Shown here piece after piece: positions 23,281 to 26,565 of a DNA stretch of 26,565 bases. The position numbers and the translations under genes were made by a program. Origin of the DNA: Aldersonia sp036524855 (lineage in GTDB: Bacteria; Actinomycetota; Actinomycetes; Mycobacteriales; Mycobacteriaceae); the NCBI GenBank assembly GCA_036524855.1, contig DATDBL010000322.1, positions 1 through 26,565 on the forward strand, given 5' to 3'. Below the pieces are notes generated by a model. That model saw nothing but the letters and a program-made list of their open reading frames with translations. It did no database searches and was not told where the DNA came from. Position 1 is the stretch's first letter; each line of letters begins with the position of its first letter.

Positions 23281-23568
23281 CCGACAACCGGCCCGCCGCG
23301 GTTGTCGCGTGTCGCAGCGACATGGGCTGCAGATCGCCGCCGCGCCGGGTCCACCGATCCGGCAACGACCCGGGATCGGCGGTTCGCCTCCGTGCGACGC
23401 ATCGCGCGCGGCTGCGTCCATCCGCCCGACGCACCCGCGGGCCATCGTCGTCGCCATCCGGCCAGCCAACCATCTCCGCGGCCCGATTCCCACCGGGCAT
23501 GAGACGATTCATGCGCAAACGACATCGCCGCGCTGCACGCGATCAACAACGCCGTTGTGGTGGTGGGT

Positions 23569-23597
23569 GATTCAACCTGCGACCACTTGACTCCCAG
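23569..23597 (-). other. att-like tRNA-Pro 3' fragment D (short, degenerate)
   Basis: Only the T-arm to anticodon-loop part remains: GATTCAACCTGCGACCACTT, then GACTCCCAG. It lacks one G in the T-loop, as in copy A, and has one change in the loop. The acceptor part is lost or replaced by GTGGTGGGT. It lies 75 bp from the 3' end of the Fic gene. Confidence 0.6.
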
Positions 23598-23671
23598 GCG
23601 TCCAAACGACCCGCTCAATCTCGCTTTCGGCGTGCCGTGGTCCTGCGCACTCAGCTCCATGAGTTCCAGCG

Positions 23672-24299
23672 TTACTCTCCCAGCGGTCTGACGCCGATGA
23701 AGTCGGCGAGTTCCCGCGGGTCGCGGTGACGGTCGTACTCGCGCAGCAATGCGAATGTAGCGAGGTTTGTCGAGGTCCCAGTCATACAGGTCAGGCACGT
23801 CGACCTCTTGCGCCGCTGCGAACACGAGGTCCGCCAGCAGACGCGTCGTCCGGCCATTGCCGTCGACGAACGGGTGGACCCTGACCGTCTCCGCGGGTAC
23901 CACCACCCCGAGTTCACGCGGTGTCCAGTCGTCGGTGTGCCGCCAGCGGTAACGGATCGTGTCCAGACAACCGCGAAGTTGCACTGCGACCTGTTCGGGG
24001 GCGACGCCGATGTTGAGTTCACGCCTGCGGAATCGACCTGCCCACGTCCAGATGTCGCCATAGAGCCGGTGGTGCAGATCACGCACGAAGTGGTCGGTCA
24101 GCAAATCGTCGAGCACGACATCACCGCGCAGCACGGCGATCAACAACGCCGCTGTGGTGTCCTCGTGGATGGCCTGTTCGAGGTCGTATACCTCTGCTTT
24201 GGTGACCGGGTCGTGCAGCAGCGCCCGAACGGACGCGAGCAGTGCATCCAACTCGTCGGTGGAGATGGGCGTTTCGCCGTAACCCGGCCCGAAGGACAA
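23672..24299 (-). pseudogene. Fic/DOC-family protein gene with a frameshift near the end
   Basis: The reading frame begins SFGPGYGETPISTDELDALL and runs through DDLLTDHFVRDLHHRLYGDI, WTWAGRFRRRELNIGVAPEQ to the Fic motif HPFVDGNGRTTR (142-153), with all key residues (His142, Phe144, Asn148, Arg150, Arg153) present. Fic enzymes transfer AMP or another moiety to target proteins. Near 23750-23756, after DLDKPRYI, the family ending ALLREYDRHRDPRELADFIG continues in another frame to a stop at 23672, about 26 residues on. A single indel explains this; without it the protein gains a long unrelated tail. The catalytic core lies before the shift, so residual activity is possible. The start would be TTG at 24299, directly after the stop of the 51-residue ORF in the same frame. 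Confidence 0.8.
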
Positions 24300-24455
24300 T
24301 CAGTCCCGCCGACGCAGGTTCTGGAGGAACTGCTCGATGCGCTCCGAACGCACGAATCCGGCCGGAACGGTCCGGAGTTCGAGCTGAGCCGACGCCTTGG
24401 TCGAGCGAACAGCAGTGCGTCTCACAGCTGCGACATCGACGACACGCCGCGGCAC
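24300..24455 (-). CDS. 51-residue ORF before fic, candidate antitoxin or fic 5' part
   Basis: A GTG at 24455 with a strong AGGAGG 6 nt upstream starts PRRVVDVAAVRRTAVRSTKA, then SAQLELRTVPAGFVRSERIE and QFLQNLRRRD before TGA. It is in the same frame as the Fic gene and separated from it only by that TGA. Small class I Fic antitoxins (VbhA type) inhibit through an (S/T)xxxE(G/N) helix; here Ser37-x3-Glu41 is followed by Gln, close but not a match. Alternatively the TGA is a nonsense mutation that split one longer Fic gene. Promoter elements are not obvious. Confidence 0.55.
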   Translation of the reverse strand: MPRRVVDVAAVRRTAVRSTKASAQLELRTVPAGFVRSERIEQFLQNLRRRD

Positions 24456-24489
24456 CCCACACCTCCTGACCAATCACCCGGCACGACCT

Positions 24490-24514
24490 GGTCGGGCTGA
24501 CAGGATTCGAACCT
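24490..24514 (-). other. tRNA-Pro 3' fragment E, truncated, with CCA
   Basis: The minus strand reads AGGTTCGAATCCTGTCAGCC then CGACCA: half of the T-arm, the full acceptor strand, discriminator A and an encoded CCA. To its right the tRNA identity stops in the middle of the T-arm and unrelated sequence with a hairpin begins. It is the only copy with CCA and may be the original chromosomal 3' end, cut by a deletion. Confidence 0.65.
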
Positions 24515-24522
24515 CCACAGCT

Positions 24523-24544
24523 CGAACCCGGGCTCCCGGGTTCG
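24523..24544. repeat. 10-bp perfect inverted repeat
   Basis: CGAACCCGGG (24523-24532) and CCCGGGTTCG (24535-24544) pair perfectly around a CT spacer. It lies at the point where tRNA fragment E breaks off. With GC-rich arms and no T-run it is not a standard terminator. It may be a scar or end of a mobile element. Confidence 0.5.
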
Positions 24545-25596
24545 TGGCTGCCCGCCGGTGCCCACTATACGCAGCTCGGAGCCGCTGTCGCGACAGTGGC
24601 GAACAGTCACGACCCCGGGAAATCTCACCGGTCGGAGTGCGCGTTGCGGCACGCCGCGCACCGCCCAGCACCACTCGTCGAGGAGCAGCAACCACGACCG
24701 ATCATCCCAGCGACCCGCACCTCGTCGGCCTCGCCTGCATCCGCTGTGGCGCCGACCCCGACCACCACCAGCGCGATGCCCGCCAGCCATGGCGACCACG
24801 GCCAGGAGTTCGCCCGCGCCGAGCGCCACGTCGAGCGGGGGCGAGCCCAGGCACCGAGGGCGCGAGCCCGGCGCGCCCGATCGCCTACCCCACCGCACCC
24901 GAGCAGACTCGACCACCGTGACCGCGACATCCACGACCACGAAACGCATGTCGGGTGCATCACGCACTCCACTCCGCGCACGTCCTCCTCGCCACGCGGC
25001 GCGAGTTCTCCGCGACCCTCCCGCCCGAGCAGTCGGCGCGCTTCGAGCGGTGGCAGGCACAACTCGACCGCGAGACCGACGCCGAGCAAGCTCCCACGCG
25101 ACGACGCTCGACATGACGCGCGAGCAGGTCGCCGAACACAGTTTCCAGGAACCGGTTCGCCGCCGTCCTCGCACCAGAGCGTGTATTCGAATGCGCCGAC
25201 TGCTTCGACGCCGACGCCGCGGAGCGGCGACCGTGCGGTTGACTCGGCAGCCCCGCGGCGAACTGATACGCATGCTGGCGTCACGCGGCCACGATTTTCG
25301 ACGTCATCGATCCGTCGGAACGGTTACCGGCGGTGCGCCATGCCGGGGTGGAGAGCCCCGGCCAAGGGGATCACCGGAATGGGGTCGGCCCCCGGTCACT
25401 CCAGAAGCGCAGGAGCCTCGAACTGTGGAACTCCTGGCAGCAACGGCCACGCTCCACATCGACAGACCGCGCGACGCGGCTGCTGAACAGGCTGCTGTCC
25501 AACGCAGGATCGAGGCGGCGTTCGACACCGAGGTTGAAGTGCGGCGAGCAAGTCCAAAGGACGAGATTCGGACCTCCCCTTATGCCGGCAGCCACC
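24545..25596. other. Region of gene remnants without an intact gene
   Basis: About 1 kb with protein-like pieces in changing plus-strand frames: SDPHLVGLACIRCGADPDHH near 24705-24765 (a CxxC stretch), HVLLATRREFSATLPPEQSA with RFERWQAQLDRETDAEQA near 24990-25090, and FAAVLAPERVFECADCFDAD near 25150-25205 (CxxC again). Each is followed by a stop or frame change. They look like remains of small actinobacterial genes of mobile-element type, possibly with zinc-binding cysteines, but I cannot name the families. Long open frames here are GC-driven and not convincing. Confidence 0.45.
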
Positions 25597-25800
25597 GCAC
25601 AGCCGAGTGGGTGACGATTGCGCACGACCCCGCCCCGCGCAGCCGGTGCTGTCGGCGGCCACGGCGAACTCCGTGTCCTTTGGCACGTTGCAATCTGTGG
25701 ACCGTTGCGGAGCCAGCCAAGGCCGCGAAACACTGTCCACCACGGCGATATTCACATCCGCCGAACGACCGGGCAACCATTGCATTCAACCCAATTGTAA
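25597..25800. repeat. Right-end arm repeat, third copy without a core
   Basis: Similar to 22781-22930: shared blocks include GGGTGACG...GCACGACCCC, GGCCGCGAAAC, GGCGATATTCACATC and GGCAACCATTGCATTCAACC. GTGGACC (25697-25703) is followed 10 bp on by a degenerate GCGGAGC. The part nearest the core (GGTCAAGTGCGC onward) and the tRNA fragment are missing, so the junction was deleted. Confidence 0.6.
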
Positions 25801-26286
25801 CCGCCCGGTCACGACGACTAGGACCAGCCGACACAGTCGATCCACTCCCCTGCTCGCCGGTCACCGAAGAGCGCTCGACGAACACTATCCGCGCCGCGCA
25901 CGACCGTGACAGACCAGCAAGCGCGCGGATCATCCGCCCGTAGGAACACGCCCATTCGCAATGTCATCGCCACGCCACCAGCCACCATCACCACCCCCGG
26001 ATCCCAGCGCCCTGAGACGATCAGGGACGGGACTGTCCCACCGGTCACGATGATCTGCCGGTTGGCGAACGCCGCACTGGACCTGCCACGCCGCGGTGTC
26101 GACGCCCGCGTTCGCCTTGGAGATCCTGACCGCCGCATCTGCGGAGCTGGGCATGTCACCGACCGACCTCGACCACGCTCTCTGGCAGAGACAGCGCGTC
26201 CGCCGACAAGTCGACCGGTCCGGAGAGCGTCGGGAACGTCGTCCTCGGGGCTGCGACCTGTCGTACCCGTTGCCTACCGTGACTCC
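25801..26286. other. Region with a possible short gene remnant
   Basis: About 490 bp with no intact gene. From a GTG near 26096 a plus-strand frame reads STPAFALEILTAASAELGMS then PTDLDHALWQRQRVRRQVDR before turning arginine-rich, resembling the helical end of a larger protein. No ribosome-binding site or family is recognised. Confidence 0.35.
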
Positions 26287-26565
26287 ATGAGCATCCCGAT
26301 CACGGGCGGACTATCTGCCGAGCAGGCCGAGGCATTCTTCAATCTCGCGCATAATGGCGTCCTCACCCGCATCGATGAGCACGGCCAGCGCTGCGGTGAG
26401 CTGTACCAGTGGGCCCACACCCACACACCGCCGAGGACGGGAGTGCGCTCGCCGCCGATGACGCAGTCTTTCGCCGCGACGTACCCACTGCCCTGGCCGG
26501 ACCGCAGGCCGTGACCGAGCACGGCCTGTTTCCCGCTATGAGCGCGGTCGAGAGCCTGCACGCCG
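26287..26565 (+). pseudogene. Hypothetical gene with a frameshift, cut by the right edge
   Basis: ATG at 26287 opens SIPITGGLSAEQAEAFFNLA, then HNGVLTRIDEHGQRCGELYQ and WAHTHT. In this frame the sequence then turns unrelated and stops at 26514. In a neighbouring frame AEDGSALAADDAVFRRDVPT and ALAGPQAVTEHGLFPAMSAV continue smoothly to the right edge. The switch lies in the CA-rich run at about 26414-26428, where slippage or a base-calling slip is likely. With one base corrected the gene is open to the end of the window. The family is not recognised. Confidence 0.5.

Noticed and set aside
24558..25943. 461-codon plus-strand open frame
   Set aside because: Arginine/proline/threonine-rich and crossing several gene remnants and a repeat; long only because GC-rich DNA has few stops.
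13337..26565. CRISPR array from the recurrent short repeats
   Set aside because: The repeats are few, kilobases apart, and match a tRNA gene; there are no regular spacers or cas genes.

Overview
High-GC actinobacterial DNA, most likely from the Mycobacteriales (Nocardia, Rhodococcus or Mycolicibacterium-like). This rests on the GC-rich codon use, frequent GTG starts, a LAL-type LuxR regulator, and DUF2293, ERCC4-domain, DUF6262 and VapBC genes of actinobacterial type. No rRNA gene, complete tRNA gene, CRISPR array or integrase gene is visible. Genus assignment is inference.

Left part (1-7362): an IS1380-family transposase runs off the left edge and abuts the remains of an arsenic-resistance operon: an intact arsI-type C-As lyase, then only the tail of an aquaporin. 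Next come a frameshifted DUF2293 gene, an intact Mut7-C RNase-domain protein, a convergent DUF2182/DUF1326 pair with overlapping 3' ends, and a VapBC-type toxin-antitoxin (TA) pair whose antitoxin start codon overlaps head-to-head with that of an SRPBCC-domain gene.

Middle part (7363-13060): a large intact LAL regulator is followed, after two inverted repeats, by a likely operon of two polytopic membrane proteins and a 79-residue soluble protein. After it lie a degraded ERCC4-nuclease gene and a truncated DUF6262 gene, the latter a transposon-associated family.

Right part (13337-26565): an accessory region rich in TA modules. Fragments of the 3' part of a tRNA-Pro(GGG) gene, always on the minus strand and never with the 5' half, recur near 14.2, 19.0, 23.1, 23.6 and 24.5 kb. 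The 19.0 and 23.1 kb copies are flanked on both sides by repeated arms carrying paired GTGGACC/GGTCCAC motifs spaced 9-11 bp apart; the 14.2 kb copy has the right-side arm and only a short stretch of the left-side one. This is the organisation expected of tyrosine-integrase att junctions and suggests elements stacked in tandem at one tRNA gene. The units between the fragments carry an excisionase-like antitoxin with a PIN toxin, an unrecognised two-gene operon (Gly/Ala-rich membrane protein plus small partner), relics of a Phd/RelE pair, an ISL3 transposase and an amidase, another PIN/antitoxin pair, and a frameshifted Fic gene preceded by a 51-residue ORF. Most metabolic or transposition genes here are broken, whereas three PIN TA pairs are intact.

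All assignments come from reading translations and recognising family motifs by eye; no database search was run.
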